Counted from the first letter of the stretch, positions 1-10,060 are shown. The stretch is DNA of 64,000 nucleotides from Pseudomonas iridis (GCF_017980685.1 NZ_JACXXO010000003.1:1-64000), one strand, 5' to 3'. The notes: generated by a model not told the origin, from the letters alone. A program made the numbers and translations.

Positions 1-134
1 GGATAATGCGGCTCGATCAAGGCAATCAAGCCCTTCCAGGGCACGACCTGATCCATCTCGATCAGGAAGCGCTCACGGCGGGTCTGCTTACGTTTGCCGG
101 CGTACTCAGCATCGGCGAAGGACATCTGTTTCAT
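1..134 (-). CDS. IS5-family transposase, N-terminal part (runs off window)
   Basis: The reverse strand encodes a protein beginning MKQMSFADAEYAGKRKQTRR and continuing through FLIEMDQVVPW and LIALIEPHYP to the window edge. This is the start of IS5-group transposases (DUF772-type N-terminal region ahead of the DDE domain). Only about 44 codons are inside the window, so whether the gene is intact cannot be judged. The transposase reads leftward, away from the PIN-domain gene. On the reverse strand the element may end near position 204 (GGAAACTCTG), beside a CTAA tetranucleotide at 205-208, the kind of target IS5 elements duplicate; this boundary is inferred. Family assignment is confident, the subgroup is not. 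Confidence 0.85.
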   Translation of the reverse strand, partial: MKQMSFADAEYAGKRKQTRRERFLIEMDQVVPWKGLIALIEPHY

Positions 135-193
135 CGGGACTCAACCGTTCGATTCCTGTGAGGCGGGTATTTCACCAAATCTGGAAGCCTTTT

Positions 194-757
194 TCAGAGT
201 TTCCCTAAGGTACTAACCACTGAGGAAAGTACGCCAGCCAAAGCACTCAACGAGGTAAATAGGGCTTCCTTCGACAAGTACGATTTTGCTGATACCTCAA
301 CGACGGGATCTGGCTTCCTATCTGCAATACTAGCTAGAAACTGAGCCCCTGTTTCGCAAGCTATACCTTTTTCCGAAAGAACACGCTCGAGCATTCTGTC
401 TAAGGTGACAACTACAACCGTAGAATCAACCTCGCGCTGCGATATTTTGACAGCAGTATGAGCCAGCTCTAAATCAGCACCACGGAGCCCTTTCGCCTCA
501 TGCTCGACTCTTAGAAGACCCCAGTCTTCCTCTTTGGAAAAATCAACAACTTCCAGACCGTTGACCATGGCTTGATAAATCAAAGACACAATTGCGTTCC
601 TGGAGCTTTCACGACCGCGCCGAGAGAGTTCCGTTACGACAGCGGCAGGTACAACTAACGCTCGCTGATGAGCATGAGCTAAGATCTCCGGACTAGTTAC
701 TAACGCACTAGAATCGAGAACATATATCTTTTTTTCCATGAGATTAAAAACTTCCAT
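194..757 (-). CDS. PIN-domain protein, putative ribonuclease
   Basis: 187-residue protein with a PIN fold: acidic residues at D15 (YVLDSSAL), E43 (VTELSRR), D95 (RGADLELA) and D120 (VTLDRML) match the four-carboxylate metal site of PIN nucleases. The C-terminal 45 residues look like a separate low-complexity or hydrophobic tail. The first ATG has no Shine-Dalgarno; the ATG at residue 7 (position 739) has GGAAG about 11 bases upstream and is the likelier start. Base composition is clearly AT-richer than the rest of the window and no antitoxin partner is visible, so it is not a standard VapBC pair. The last codons and stop may come from the neighbouring IS end. Substrate unknown. Confidence 0.7.
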   Translation of the reverse strand: MEVFNLMEKKIYVLDSSALVTSPEILAHAHQRALVVPAAVVTELSRRGRESSRNAIVSLIYQAMVNGLEVVDFSKEEDWGLLRVEHEAKGLRGADLELAHTAVKISQREVDSTVVVVTLDRMLERVLSEKGIACETGAQFLASIADRKPDPVVEVSAKSYLSKEALFTSLSALAGVLSSVVSTLGKL

Positions 758-933
758 ATAAACAAAAAATACAACCTAATCAGCATCTCCAGACAAAAAC
801 CGGCGCCTAACAGAGATACTGAAACCAGACTATCCAAACGCAAGACTAGCAAAGTGCCATCCGCACTTCAATATTCAGCCCGTATTTTGCCCCAACAAGT
901 AAAGAACTTTTTCTTACCTCACAGAACATTAAT

Positions 934-972
934 TAAAAAAGCCCACTGACCGTCGCCGGTTCAGTGGGCTTT
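934..972 (-). terminator. Rho-independent terminator of mqo
   Basis: Inverted repeat AGCCCACTGA (940-949) / TCAGTGGGCT (961-970), preceded on the plus strand by an A run at 935-940. On the minus strand this gives a GC-rich hairpin followed by a U-tract, directly downstream of mqo. Confidence 0.9.
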
Positions 973-989
973 GTGTGTCAGGGGTCTAG

Positions 990-2636
990 TTACAGAGCCA
1001 TGTCACGTGCAGCGTTTTCCTTTGGTGCTTCAGCTTTTTCAGCTGCAGGCGCCGCGGGAGCAGCAACCTGACCGATCACTGGAGGCGTCGGCAGCTCGAG
1101 GATTTTAGCGGTGTAAGCCCACTCTGCAGCCACTTTGGCTGGATCGCTGTTCAGCTGAGTGCCGTAGCTTGGAACGATCTGGTGCAGCTTGGATTGCCAC
1201 TCTGGGGTCGCGACTTTGTCTTTGAAGACTTTCTGCAACACGCTCAGCATGATCGGTGCAGCGGTCGACGCGCCTGGCGATGCGCCCAGCAGGCCGGCGA
1301 TGGAGCCGTCTTGCGAAGCAACGATTTCGGTGCCCAGTTTCAGCACGCCGCCAGCCGCTTCATCACGCTTGATGATTTGCACGCGTTGGCCGGCCTGCCA
1401 CAGGCGCCAGTCTTCGGCTTTGGCGTTCGGGAAGTATTCCTTCAGCGCGTCCAGACGGTCTTCATCCGACAGCATCAGTTGACCGGCAAGGTACTCGACC
1501 AGCGGGTATTCCTTGATGCCGACCTTGGTCATAGGCCAGATGTTGTGGGTGGTGGTGCTGGTCAGCAGGTCCAGGTACGAGCCTTCCTTCAGGAACTTGG
1601 TGCTGAAGGTCGCGAATGGGCCAAACAGAATGACGCGCTTGCCGTCCAGGACACGGGTGTCCAGGTGCGGAACGGACATCGGCGGTGCGCCAACCGAGGC
1701 TTTACCGTAGGCCTTGGCCAGGTGCTGCTCGGCGATGGTCGCGTTGTCGGTCACCAGGAACGAGCCGCCAACCGGGAAGCCAGCATATTCCTTGGCTTCT
1801 GGAATGCCCGACTTCTGCAGCAGGTGCAGTGCACCGCCGCCCGCGCCGATGAACACGAACTTGGCGTCGGTTTCGGTTTTGGTGCCGTCTTTCAGGTTTT
1901 TGTAGCTGACGCGCCAGGTGCCGTCTTCGTTCTTGGTGATGTCCTGCACTTCGCTGGACAGTTTCAAGTCGAAATTAGGCTTGGTCTGCAGGTAACCGGC
2001 GAACTGGCGGGTGATTTCGCCGAAGTTCATGTCGGTACCCAGCGGGCTCCAGGTGGCCGCGATTTTCTGGTTCGGGTCACGCCCTTCCATCATCAGCGGG
2101 ACCCACTTCTTGATCACAGCCGGGTCTTCGGAGTACTGCATGCCGGCGAACAGCGGGCTCGCTTGCAGGGCTTCGTAACGCTTTTTCAGGAACTTGATGT
2201 TGTCATCGCCCCACACAAAGCTCATGTGCGGAGTGGTGTTGATGAATGAGCGAGGGTTCTTCAGAACGCCTTGCTGAACCTGCCAGGCCCAGAACTGACG
2301 GGAAACCTGGAACGCTTCGTTGATCTCGACGGCTTTCGGGATCGTGACGTTGCCTTTGTCGTCTTCCGGGGTGTAGTTCAGCTCGGCCAGGGCCGAGTGA
2401 CCGGTACCGGCGTTGTTCCAGCCGTTGGAGCTTTCCAGGGCGACGCCATCAAGGCGCTCGACCATTTCCATCGACCAGGTCGGTTCCAGCTCATTGATCC
2501 ACACACCCAGGGTGGTGCTCATGATGCCGCCGCCGATCAGCAGTACGTCGACTTTCTTTGCCTCTGCCGCATGAACGGAGGTCAGCCCCATCGACAAAGC
2601 CAGCCCTAGCAAGGCCGTGTTCACTTTCTTAAACAT
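990..2636 (-). CDS. mqo: Malate:quinone oxidoreductase
   Basis: FAD-dependent membrane-associated enzyme that oxidises malate to oxaloacetate and passes electrons to the quinone pool, standing in for or supplementing NAD malate dehydrogenase. The N-terminal Rossmann motif [15 protein letters not shown] and the later [14 protein letters not shown] and [11 protein letters not shown] blocks are typical of Mqo. A hydrophobic signal-like N-terminus ([18 protein letters not shown]) precedes the domain, as in several Pseudomonas Mqo paralogues. The C-terminus carries a short Ala/Pro/Glu-rich tail. ATG at 2636 is preferred over an upstream GTG (2645) because AGG lies 8 bases before it. Monocistronic, with its own terminator. 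Confidence 0.95.
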   Translation of the reverse strand: MFKKVNTALLGLALSMGLTSVHAAEAKKVDVLLIGGGIMSTTLGVWINELEPTWSMEMVERLDGVALESSNGWNNAGTGHSALAELNYTPEDDKGNVTIPKAVEINEAFQVSRQFWAWQVQQGVLKNPRSFINTTPHMSFVWGDDNIKFLKKRYEALQASPLFAGMQYSEDPAVIKKWVPLMMEGRDPNQKIAATWSPLGTDMNFGEITRQFAGYLQTKPNFDLKLSSEVQDITKNEDGTWRVSYKNLKDGTKTETDAKFVFIGAGGGALHLLQKSGIPEAKEYAGFPVGGSFLVTDNATIAEQHLAKAYGKASVGAPPMSVPHLDTRVLDGKRVILFGPFATFSTKFLKEGSYLDLLTSTTTHNIWPMTKVGIKEYPLVEYLAGQLMLSDEDRLDALKEYFPNAKAEDWRLWQAGQRVQIIKRDEAAGGVLKLGTEIVASQDGSIAGLLGASPGASTAAPIMLSVLQKVFKDKVATPEWQSKLHQIVPSYGTQLNSDPAKVAAEWAYTAKILELPTPPVIGQVAAPAAPAAEKAEAPKENAARDMAL

Positions 2637-3172
2637 CTGTTGCACCTATGATAAAACGCCTTCCGCCCGCCTCTGTTATCTGCATGCGATCCGCTTTGAT
2701 GACGCTCAGGCTGGCGTCTGGGATTGCGGCACACTTCAATTTTGACGGGTGGGCACACAAGGCCGACATGCCGCATCGACCTCAGTTAATGTCCCTTCTG
2801 AACTGACTTCTTATCATTATTGGCTCAGCTACTTGAGCGACAGGGATTCCGTCAGCCCGCCCGTAAGGCAAGCAAACTGAATGAGGTCAAACCAAGTTGG
2901 CGCGCAGAATATCACGTCATGGCAAACCCGCGCGTCTGTTCCCGACCTGAGAGTCTTTTTCCGCTCAGGGACTTATCGGCAGCCGGGCGCCGAACATGAC
3001 CCTGCCAGCACAATCAGCATCGATGTCGACTGATCCACCGCTATCGCTGGCAAGCCAGCGCCCCCAGGGATTGGTGCTGGATGCGGACAGGGTGTCTGGC
3101 GCAGATCAGAACTGTGGGAGTGAGCCTGACCGCGATGACGGCCGACCAGACTCCACAAATCCACGCCAACCC
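2637..3172. other. Intergenic region upstream of mqo
   Basis: About 535 bases between the mqo start and the end of the chemoreceptor gene. It should hold the mqo promoter, though I cannot name convincing -35/-10 boxes. The part from 3036 to 3146 is a degenerate REP pair (listed separately). No credible gene was found; open frames here read through the REP sequence. Confidence 0.5.
3036..3146. repeat. Degenerate REP pair, tail-to-tail
   Basis: One REP-like arm (CGCTATCGCTGGCAAGCCAG, near 3040-3060) and a second, diverged arm (GTGGGAGTGAGCCTGACCGC, 3114-3133) in opposite orientation. Compared with clean copies elsewhere in the window both have mismatches and the spacer differs, so this looks like a decaying element. 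Confidence 0.65.
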
Positions 3173-4786
3173 TCACAACCGAAACCGATCCACCGACTGC
3201 GCCAACTGCCCCGCGAGGCTCGACAACTCATCCGTGGTATTCGCCGTTTGACCAATCACTCGACTATTGCCCTCGGACATCCCCGCAATCATTTCCACCT
3301 GATGGGCGATTTCGTTACTGGCCTGGCTCTGCTCTGCGATCGTGCGGGTGATGTCGTTGACCAGTTGCGTGGTGCTCAACGTCGCCTCAAGGATTTCGCG
3401 AATCGCCCGCTCGACGTCAGCTGTCACCGCCATGCCCTTGTCGACCTGCGCCACGCCCGCCTCCATGCTGCTGACGGCCTCGCGCGTGCTGTGCTGGATG
3501 CGCGCAACCATGGCGGCGATTTCCTGGGTTGATGCACTGGTTCGCGCGGCCAGACTGCGCACTTCGTCAGCCACCACCGCAAAGCCCCTGCCCTGCTCGC
3601 CCGCCCGGGCCGCTTCGATGGCGGCATTGAGCGCCAGCAGGTTGGTCTGGTCGGCAATGCCCTTGATCACCTGGATGATGTTGAAAATACCTTCGGACTC
3701 CTGATCCAGCGTACGAATCACCTGCGCCGACTGTTGCGCCGAACGAGCGATATCGTCCATGTCGCTCACCACTTGATGGATCACCTGGCCACCATTCTTC
3801 GCCAGGGACTGCGCCTGATTGGCCATGCCCAGAGCGCGTTCGGCGTGGCGGGTAATATCCTCGATACTCGCAGTCATCTGGCTGGCGGCTGCGGCCATGG
3901 TCCCGGCGGCGGCGCTTTGCTGCTGGCTGCTGTCGGCAACCTGATGGCAGCCGTGGCTCAGTTGTTGGCTCATGCCGCTGACGCCTTGGGCATTGCGCCG
4001 CACCACATCGATCATGTTGCGCAGGTCGCGCTGCATGGTTGCCAACGTGCGAATCAAGACGCTAGCCTCGTCCTTGCCTGAAGGCTCGACGATCGGCTCG
4101 CTGAGGTTGCCGTGAGCAATGCTTTCGGCGATACGGCTGGCGGACTTCAACGGCCCCATGATGCTCAGGATCACCGAGCGGCCCTGGGCCAGCAGCAATA
4201 ACAAACTGGCAACCAACACAACGCCGAGTGCGATATTGGCATTGCGAATCGCCGCTTCAGTGCCTTGGCTGGTTTGCGCCGTATTGCTTTCAATCAATTC
4301 ACTCAAAGCGCCCATTTGCTCTTCGAGCTGACTGAACGCGGCGTTGAACTGGGCAAGCTCCTGTTGCGCCGCCTCTGGATTATCCAGCGCCAGCCCGACA
4401 ATGCGCTCACCGGCGTCGATATACGTGTCGAGGCTGGGCTTGATCTGCTCCAGCGCCGTGCGCAATGCCGGGTTGATAGGCAGCTTGATGTTCTCGTCAA
4501 GCACTGCGCGAAAATGCCCCGTGTGTTCACCAATCGACGCACGTACTTCGGCCGCCGTGCTGGTGCTTTTACCCAGGCCTACCAGCATCGCCGAGTAGAC
4601 ATCGGCACGCAGGGCGTCGTGCATCATGTCGGCTTCCATGTGGTTGCGCAGCGCGCTCATGCTGACCGCGTTGTCGCTGACGGCCGTAGCCATCCGCAGG
4701 TTGCCGACGTAGCTGACCAGACTGACGATCAATGCCGTCAGTAGACTGGTAACAATCAGCAACACTAAACGCAGTTTGATCGACAC
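3173..4786 (-). CDS. Methyl-accepting chemotaxis protein
   Basis: Transmembrane chemoreceptor of about 537 residues. TM1 lies at roughly residues 6-27 ([21 protein letters not shown]), followed by a periplasmic helical-bundle sensor of about 150 residues, TM2 at about 180-205 ([18 protein letters not shown]), a HAMP region, then the long coiled-coil signalling domain with the highly conserved hairpin [20 protein letters not shown]. No CheR-tethering pentapeptide is seen at the C-terminus (SVDRFRL). A longer frame reaches 4942, but GTG at 4786 has GAGAGG 9 bases upstream and puts TM1 at the N-terminus as expected. Ligand cannot be predicted. Stands alone, without other che genes. Confidence 0.93.
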   Translation of the reverse strand: MSIKLRLVLLIVTSLLTALIVSLVSYVGNLRMATAVSDNAVSMSALRNHMEADMMHDALRADVYSAMLVGLGKSTSTAAEVRASIGEHTGHFRAVLDENIKLPINPALRTALEQIKPSLDTYIDAGERIVGLALDNPEAAQQELAQFNAAFSQLEEQMGALSELIESNTAQTSQGTEAAIRNANIALGVVLVASLLLLLAQGRSVILSIMGPLKSASRIAESIAHGNLSEPIVEPSGKDEASVLIRTLATMQRDLRNMIDVVRRNAQGVSGMSQQLSHGCHQVADSSQQQSAAAGTMAAAASQMTASIEDITRHAERALGMANQAQSLAKNGGQVIHQVVSDMDDIARSAQQSAQVIRTLDQESEGIFNIIQVIKGIADQTNLLALNAAIEAARAGEQGRGFAVVADEVRSLAARTSASTQEIAAMVARIQHSTREAVSSMEAGVAQVDKGMAVTADVERAIREILEATLSTTQLVNDITRTIAEQSQASNEIAHQVEMIAGMSEGNSRVIGQTANTTDELSSLAGQLAQSVDRFRL

Positions 4787-5029
4787 GGTGAAATCCTCTC
4801 TGGGTACGCTGTAAAAGCCCGTTAGCCCTTCAGTTAAGCCTGTTTGCGCCGTTCTGCTACGCCAGAACGTGTCAGCAGTTGTCTGCGTGAAGACGCAACC
4901 CCGGCAAAACTTTCGCAATGTGCGACGAGTCTCATTTTGCAACGTAGCCGAATCCAGCGTTCATCGCCCGTTAATGCGCAAAGGTATTGATTCGGTCTTC
5001 TGAAAATCGTGAAGCAAAAGGAAACGCTT

Positions 5030-5551
5030 ATGAAACGCGCAATCTGGTTGGGTTTGCTCGGCACCTTGGCCATCGGTTCCGCTCAGGCGGCAACTGAAAA
5101 AGTCACCATCAATCTGGTTAGCGCTGACGGTGCCCCCCAGGCAATAGGTGCGGTGACGATCAGCGAGACGCCTTATGGCCTGCTGTTCACACCGGATCTG
5201 AAATCCTTGCCGGCCGGCGTTCATGGCTTTCATGTGCATGAAAACGGCAGCTGCGAGGCCGGCATGAAGGACGGCGTCAAAGGTGCTGCACTGGCTGCTG
5301 GCGGCCACTTCGATCCACAGAAAACCGGCAAACACCTCGGGCCCTATGCAGACGGTCATCTGGGCGACCTGCCGGCGGTTTACGTGACCGCTGACGGTAT
5401 CGCCAATTATCCGGTGCTGGCGCCGCGCCTGAAGAAAATCTCCGAGATCAAAGGCCACGCGCTGATGGTTCATGCCGGCGGCGATAACCATGCCGACATG
5501 CCCAAACCTCTGGGTGGCGGCGGCGATCGCATGGCGTGCGGCGTCATCTGA
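5030..5551 (+). CDS. sodC: Periplasmic Cu/Zn superoxide dismutase
   Basis: Dismutates superoxide in the periplasm. The signal peptide [20 protein letters not shown] is followed by the Cu/Zn-SOD fold: copper ligands in GFHVHE, the bridging and zinc histidines in [23 protein letters not shown], and the C-terminal [15 protein letters not shown] with [12 protein letters not shown]. Two cysteines (SCEAG and MACG) can form the conserved disulfide. Length (173 aa) is normal. ATG at 5030 has AAGGA upstream; an in-frame GTG at 5009 would disrupt the signal peptide. An inverted repeat GGGTGAC/GTCACCC (5569-5592) follows the stop but has no T-run. Confidence 0.95.
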   Translation: MKRAIWLGLLGTLAIGSAQAATEKVTINLVSADGAPQAIGAVTISETPYGLLFTPDLKSLPAGVHGFHVHENGSCEAGMKDGVKGAALAAGGHFDPQKTGKHLGPYADGHLGDLPAVYVTADGIANYPVLAPRLKKISEIKGHALMVHAGGDNHADMPKPLGGGGDRMACGVI

Positions 5552-5680
5552 TCATCCTCTATCAGGCCGGGTGACTCGCGACCGCGTCACCCGCGCCCCC
5601 TTAGGGAACTCCCGCCCCTCGCGCCCCTCTCACCTATGTAGTACTTCCCTTTTGCTTCGCGCTTGTGGAGGAATACCGTC

Positions 5681-5995
5681 ATGCGCAAGTTAGTGCTCGT
5701 TTCTTCTTTACTCTTATGCCTGCCCGTGGGTACTGCTCTGGCCAGAGTTGATGCCAAAGATGTCGCGACCTCTGCAGGTGTCTCCGCGTCGCTGTATTCG
5801 ACCTTCAAGGATCACAAAATGGTGATTCCGGCTCGTGACGACTTGTCTGCATTTGTCGCCAGTGGCGGGGCCATTCGTGGGGTTTATCTTGAATCGGTGC
5901 TGCAACAGGTTCGTCAGGACAATCCCGGCATCAATGCCAGCGATGAAGACCTGGCCAACGCGATTCTGGTGCATTACGAAGGGTTGAATCAGTAG
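5681..5995 (+). CDS. Small secreted DUF2388-family protein
   Basis: 104-residue protein with a signal peptide (MRKLVLVSSLLLCLPVGTALA) and a mature part containing IPARDDLSAFVASGGAIRGVYLESVLQQVRQ, the hallmark of the Pseudomonas DUF2388 family of small paralogous exported proteins. Function unknown. The ATG at 5681 follows a perfect GGAGGAA 7 bases upstream; an earlier in-frame ATG at 5663 lies before that ribosome binding site. Downstream of sodC in the same direction, 129 bases apart, so co-expression is possible but not shown. Confidence 0.8.
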   Translation: MRKLVLVSSLLLCLPVGTALARVDAKDVATSAGVSASLYSTFKDHKMVIPARDDLSAFVASGGAIRGVYLESVLQQVRQDNPGINASDEDLANAILVHYEGLNQ

Positions 5996-6063
5996 CTGTC
6001 ACGGACGAAGCTGCCGATGGACGGCAGCTGAAGGCACATAGGCAAAATTGTCCGACGGCCTCT

Positions 6064-6477
6064 ATGATGGAGGCCATGACGACTCCTGCGCCAATGCGCT
6101 CACCCTGCCCACCCGGCGCCTGCGATTGCGGGCGCGACCTGTTGGTGGAAATGTCAGATGCGGATTTGCGCATCCTGCTGTTGACCCGCGAGCAAGAGAA
6201 AGTCTTGCTCGCACGACTGGAAACGCTCAAAGACCTCGCCGATCTCCGGCATCTGCAAAACCGCATGTATGAGCAGTTGGGGATTCGTGTCGACATATCG
6301 CCAGGCTTTCACGAAGTCCGCACCATGCTGGGCATCGACATTCAGATCGAGAAAATTCCGGGGCTGTGCCGCAAGACGCGCAAGTCGATACCGGCAGCCA
6401 TTCGCCGGGGGCTCAGCAATAACCCGCAGATCGCCTTCGAACTGCTCAACGCCCACGATTTGCTGCGCGGTACCTGA
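6064..6477 (+). CDS. Conserved hypothetical protein with CPPGACDC motif
   Basis: 137-residue soluble protein I cannot name. An N-terminal cysteine cluster (CPPGACDC, about residues 15-22) is followed by a helical stretch (LTREQEKVLLARLETLKDLADLRHLQNRMYEQLGI), then IDIQIEKIPGLCRKTRKSIPAAIRR and a C-terminal helix. The three clustered cysteines plus the later LCRK cysteine could bind a metal, but this is only inference. It converges tail to tail with ligD, its stop ending immediately before the ligD stop. Start uncertain: GGAGG lies only two bases before the ATG at 6076, so the ATG at 6064 is taken. Confidence 0.6.
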   Translation: MMEAMTTPAPMRSPCPPGACDCGRDLLVEMSDADLRILLLTREQEKVLLARLETLKDLADLRHLQNRMYEQLGIRVDISPGFHEVRTMLGIDIQIEKIPGLCRKTRKSIPAAIRRGLSNNPQIAFELLNAHDLLRGT

Positions 6478-9078
6478 TCACTTCTTCATGCCCACCCGTT
6501 TGCGCATCTCGGCAGTGATGCTCTGGCGGGTTTTCTTCATGTCCGCCCAGGGCTCGTCGCCGACCTCGGCCAGCCGCTCATGGACGTTGTGGATGTTCCA
6601 CTGATTACCGCCCTTGATCTCGGCCACTTCGTCCCGAAACAGCGGCACCGAAACCGGCAGGCCTTCGCGAGTACGCGCCGCATAAGTGCAAATGGTCGTG
6701 GCCCCGAGACCATTACGCAGGTAATCAATGAAGATCTTCCCGACGCGATTTTTCGGCCCAGACACCGCCGAAAAGCGATCCGGCAACAGCTTGGCCATGT
6801 GACTGACGATCGCGTGACTGAAATCCTTGACCTCATCCCACCCCAGTTTGCGCGTCAGCGGCACCACCAGGTGAATGCCCTTGCCGCCGCTGGTCTTGAG
6901 GAACGCCTTGAGGCCCAATTCATCCAGCACCGTGAGGGTCAGCGCAGTGGCTTCGACCATGCTTTTCCACGGCAGCGCCGGGTCCGGGTCAAGGTCGAGA
7001 ACGAAGCGGTCGGGCTTTTCCAGGTCAACCGTGGTGGCGTTCCAGGTGTGCAATTCGACGGTGCTCATCTGCACCGCGCCAATCAGCGCTTCGGCGTTAT
7101 TGATCAGCATCACCGGTTGGCCGGTGACGTCCTTGTCCAGCGTGGTGATGCCGGGTATCGCCAATCGCTCGGCGTTTTTCTGGAAGAACAGTTCGCCGGC
7201 GATGCCGTCCGGTGCGCGCACCAAGGCGACCGGGCGATCCTTGAGTTGCGGCAGAATCCATTCGGCGACGCTGGCGTAATACTCGGCCAACTGCATTTTG
7301 GTGGTGCCACTGACGGCGTCGATCACTCGATCAGGGTGGGTAATGCGTACTTTGCCATTGGCCAGGCCGAGCTGTGAGGGCGCGGTTTCGGCCGGTGCAG
7401 GTTTACTCGCAACGGCTTTTTTCGCCGGTTTCTTCGCGGTGGTTTTGCTCTCTGATTTCTTCACGGGCTTGGCGCGCTCCTCAGTGATGTCCTTCGCCGG
7501 TTTGTCATCGCGCAAACCATGAAACACTGCGTGGCGCACCGAGCCATCCTTGGTCATTTGCGCAAAAGCGACTTCTGCCAGCAACTTCGGCTTGAGCCAG
7601 TGCACGCCTTTTGCCTCGAAACCGCTGGGTGGATTGACCACTGCAGCGGTCTTGACCTGCAACGGTTTGAGTTGGGCGAGGATGCTTTTCAGCGTCGTTT
7701 CATTGAAACCGGTGCCGACCTTGCCGGCATAGCGCAGCTCACCGCTATCGCGGTCATGCAGCCCCAGCAACAATGCGCCAAACGCACTGCGCGCACCTTT
7801 GGGATCGGTGTAGCCGACGATGACGAACTCCTGGCGATGTTTGCACTTGAGCTTGATCCAGTCGCCGCTGCGCCGCGACACGTAGGGCGAGCCGAGGCGT
7901 TTGCCGATCAGGCCTTCCATTTGCATCTGACAGGCGCTGTTGAGCAGCGCATCCGGGGTCTCGTCAAAGGCTTCAGAGAACCGCAACAAGGGCTGCTCAT
8001 GAGCGCCGAGAACCGTGGACAGTGCCGCGCGGCGCTCTTCGACCGCGACTTCACGCAGGTCGACGCCGTTGAGATAGGGCAAGTCGAACAGGTAATACAC
8101 AATGTCGGTGCTGCTGCCGGAATCGAAGGCATTTTGCAGCGCCTGAAAATCCGGCACGCCCTGCTCGTTGGCAACCACCATTTCACCGTCGAGCCAGGCC
8201 GATTCCAGTCCCAGCGCGGCAAGGGCCTCGGCCTGTTTCGGTAACTTGTGTGTCCAGTCGTGACCATTGCGCGTGAACAACTGCACCTGGTCATGATCGA
8301 TGCGCGCCATGATCCGGTAGCCATCAAACTTGATTTCGTAACTCCACTCGCCTGCCGGGGCGCTGTCGACCAAGGTCGCCAACTCCGGTTTGAGCTGCGC
8401 GGGGATCTTCGCTTTGTGTGCGCCGGTCAACGTCCCCGTAGCCTTTTTGCGGGTTTTGGGGGCAGCCTTCTCCAGCGGTTTGACCTGCTTGGCCGCAAGC
8501 TTCGGTTTGTCGACCAACGTACGCTCGCTGAGCACGCTGTCCGGCTCGGCCACCAGCACGTCGTAGTCGTCCTGCGGCCGGGCGGCGCCGTCCTGATGTT
8601 TGATCAGAAACCAGTTTTCCTTTTTGCCCGGCATGTGCGTGCGCACCAGATTCCAGACGCCGGCCAATTTCTCGCCTTGCAGTTCGAATTTGAGCTTGCC
8701 CTTGGCGTATGCCTTTTGCGGATCTTCCAGCGGAATCCATACGCCTCGATCCCAGACAATCACATCCCCGGCGCCGTAATGCCCTTCAGGAATACTGCCC
8801 TCGAACGTCGCATAATCCAGCGGATGGTCTTCGACATGCACCGCCAGGCGCTTGACCTTGGGGTCGAGCGACGGCCCCTTCGGCACCGCCCAGCTCTTCA
8901 GCGCGCCATCAAGTTCGAGGCGAAAATCGTAATGCAGGTGCGAGGCGTCGTGCTTCTGGATGCAGAACTGCAAGGCGTGATCGCCGGCGGTTTTCTTGCC
9001 CGAACGCTTTACTGCCGCCGGTTCAGAGGTTGCCGAGAAATCGCGCATGCTGTTGTAGTCATCGAGGTTCCTGCTCAT
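6478..9078 (-). CDS. ligD: Multifunctional DNA ligase D (NHEJ)
   Basis: 866-residue ATP-dependent ligase of bacterial non-homologous end joining. Domains in order: 3'-phosphoesterase (about 1-190, with the catalytic set H43, H49, D51, R53 and H85 visible in QKHDASHLHYDFRLE and VEDHPLDYA), a Lys/Ala-rich linker, the ligase domain (nucleophile K250 in YEIKFDGYR, through about 530), a second Lys/Ala/Pro linker, and a C-terminal archaeo-eukaryotic primase-type polymerase (LDLDPDPALPW). This phosphoesterase-ligase-polymerase order is the usual Pseudomonas one. The partner gene ku is not adjacent and must lie elsewhere if present. Confidence 0.96.
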   Translation of the reverse strand: MSRNLDDYNSMRDFSATSEPAAVKRSGKKTAGDHALQFCIQKHDASHLHYDFRLELDGALKSWAVPKGPSLDPKVKRLAVHVEDHPLDYATFEGSIPEGHYGAGDVIVWDRGVWIPLEDPQKAYAKGKLKFELQGEKLAGVWNLVRTHMPGKKENWFLIKHQDGAARPQDDYDVLVAEPDSVLSERTLVDKPKLAAKQVKPLEKAAPKTRKKATGTLTGAHKAKIPAQLKPELATLVDSAPAGEWSYEIKFDGYRIMARIDHDQVQLFTRNGHDWTHKLPKQAEALAALGLESAWLDGEMVVANEQGVPDFQALQNAFDSGSSTDIVYYLFDLPYLNGVDLREVAVEERRAALSTVLGAHEQPLLRFSEAFDETPDALLNSACQMQMEGLIGKRLGSPYVSRRSGDWIKLKCKHRQEFVIVGYTDPKGARSAFGALLLGLHDRDSGELRYAGKVGTGFNETTLKSILAQLKPLQVKTAAVVNPPSGFEAKGVHWLKPKLLAEVAFAQMTKDGSVRHAVFHGLRDDKPAKDITEERAKPVKKSESKTTAKKPAKKAVASKPAPAETAPSQLGLANGKVRITHPDRVIDAVSGTTKMQLAEYYASVAEWILPQLKDRPVALVRAPDGIAGELFFQKNAERLAIPGITTLDKDVTGQPVMLINNAEALIGAVQMSTVELHTWNATTVDLEKPDRFVLDLDPDPALPWKSMVEATALTLTVLDELGLKAFLKTSGGKGIHLVVPLTRKLGWDEVKDFSHAIVSHMAKLLPDRFSAVSGPKNRVGKIFIDYLRNGLGATTICTYAARTREGLPVSVPLFRDEVAEIKGGNQWNIHNVHERLAEVGDEPWADMKKTRQSITAEMRKRVGMKK

Positions 9079-9095
9079 GGCGCACCTGCCTTGTT

Positions 9096-10049
9096 TCAGC
9101 CAATACGGGTCACGGTCAGGGCGACCACGGCAATCCGGTCGACTCGCTGATAACCGGGGTTTATCAGTTCTTCACCGAACACATCCGGGTCAAGCTCGCG
9201 GTACGTCCAGCCAAAGCGCGACTCATCGAGTCGTGGCAGCACGGTATCGAGAAACGGGTCGCGACCATCGACCATCGCCACGCCGGTGTACAGCACCAGG
9301 GAACCACCCGGTGTCAGCCGGTTGAGCGCCTGCTCGACGATGCGCAACGACAGCCCGGCGCCCAGTGTGCCGCCGCCATGTCGATAGGCGCGTGCGGCCG
9401 GATCAGCCATGTACGGCGGATTGGCGACGATCAAATCGAAATCGCCGTCGACGCCTTGCAGAATGTCGCTGTTACACGCTTCGACGTTGGCCACTTCCGC
9501 CAGCGCCGCGTTGACTGTGGTCAGGCGCAGCGCGGCAGGGTTGATATCCAGCGCCAGCACTTGCGCTTCGCGGCGAGCACGGGCGATCAGGATCGCGCCG
9601 ACGCCGGCGCCACAGCCGATGTCGACTGCGCGGTGGATCGGTGCGAAGTTCTGCTGCAAATGCGCGTGAATCAACTGCGCGAAACGGTAGGTGTCCGGGC
9701 CGAAAAACACCGAGTCGGCGGCATCCGTGGGAAACGCCGAATGCACAAACAACATGTCGTCCAGACTCGACCAGCGTACCCGACTCTTCAGGTGCCCTTC
9801 GTACTTGTCGATGACTTGAGCTTCCAGCAGTTGCTGCTGTTCATCAGCGGACAACAAGCCCGGTTCAAAGGGCCGTGACCAGCCAAAGACATCGCGCAAA
9901 GAGTCGGCGAATTGACCTTCATCGCGCTGGTTGACCCGCTGATGGGTCAGCGGCGTCGGGGTGGTGAACCGGTAGCCGTCAGCTTGCAGGCGCCGGCCCA
10001 ATTGCAGCAGCGCGAGGTCATGAGTGGACAGTTGATCTTCCTGAGTCAT
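9096..10049 (-). CDS. Class I SAM-dependent methyltransferase (NPPY type)
   Basis: 317-residue methyltransferase with motif I VDIGCGAGVGAILIA, acidic motif II LALDINPAA and the catalytic motif VANPPYMAD, which in known families methylates planar nitrogens (glutamine side chains, adenine N6). An N-terminal region of about 120 residues precedes the fold, as in PrmB-type enzymes, but I do not recognise the specific substrate. ATG at 10049 has AAGGAA upstream; a longer frame would overlap the preceding gene. It starts 11 bases after the diiron-oxidase gene stops, so the two are almost certainly one operon and may act on the same molecule. Confidence 0.8.
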   Translation of the reverse strand: MTQEDQLSTHDLALLQLGRRLQADGYRFTTPTPLTHQRVNQRDEGQFADSLRDVFGWSRPFEPGLLSADEQQQLLEAQVIDKYEGHLKSRVRWSSLDDMLFVHSAFPTDAADSVFFGPDTYRFAQLIHAHLQQNFAPIHRAVDIGCGAGVGAILIARARREAQVLALDINPAALRLTTVNAALAEVANVEACNSDILQGVDGDFDLIVANPPYMADPAARAYRHGGGTLGAGLSLRIVEQALNRLTPGGSLVLYTGVAMVDGRDPFLDTVLPRLDESRFGWTYRELDPDVFGEELINPGYQRVDRIAVVALTVTRIG

Positions 10050-10060
10050 TGACGATTTCC

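Noticed and set aside
194..757. PIN protein as the toxin of a VapBC pair
   Set aside because: No small antitoxin gene lies upstream or downstream on the same strand, and the protein is longer than typical VapC.
1182..2249. 355-codon open frame on the plus strand opposite mqo
   Set aside because: Antisense shadow of a clear mqo gene; amino-acid content is skewed (Gln, His, Arg) and no motif or ribosome binding site is seen.
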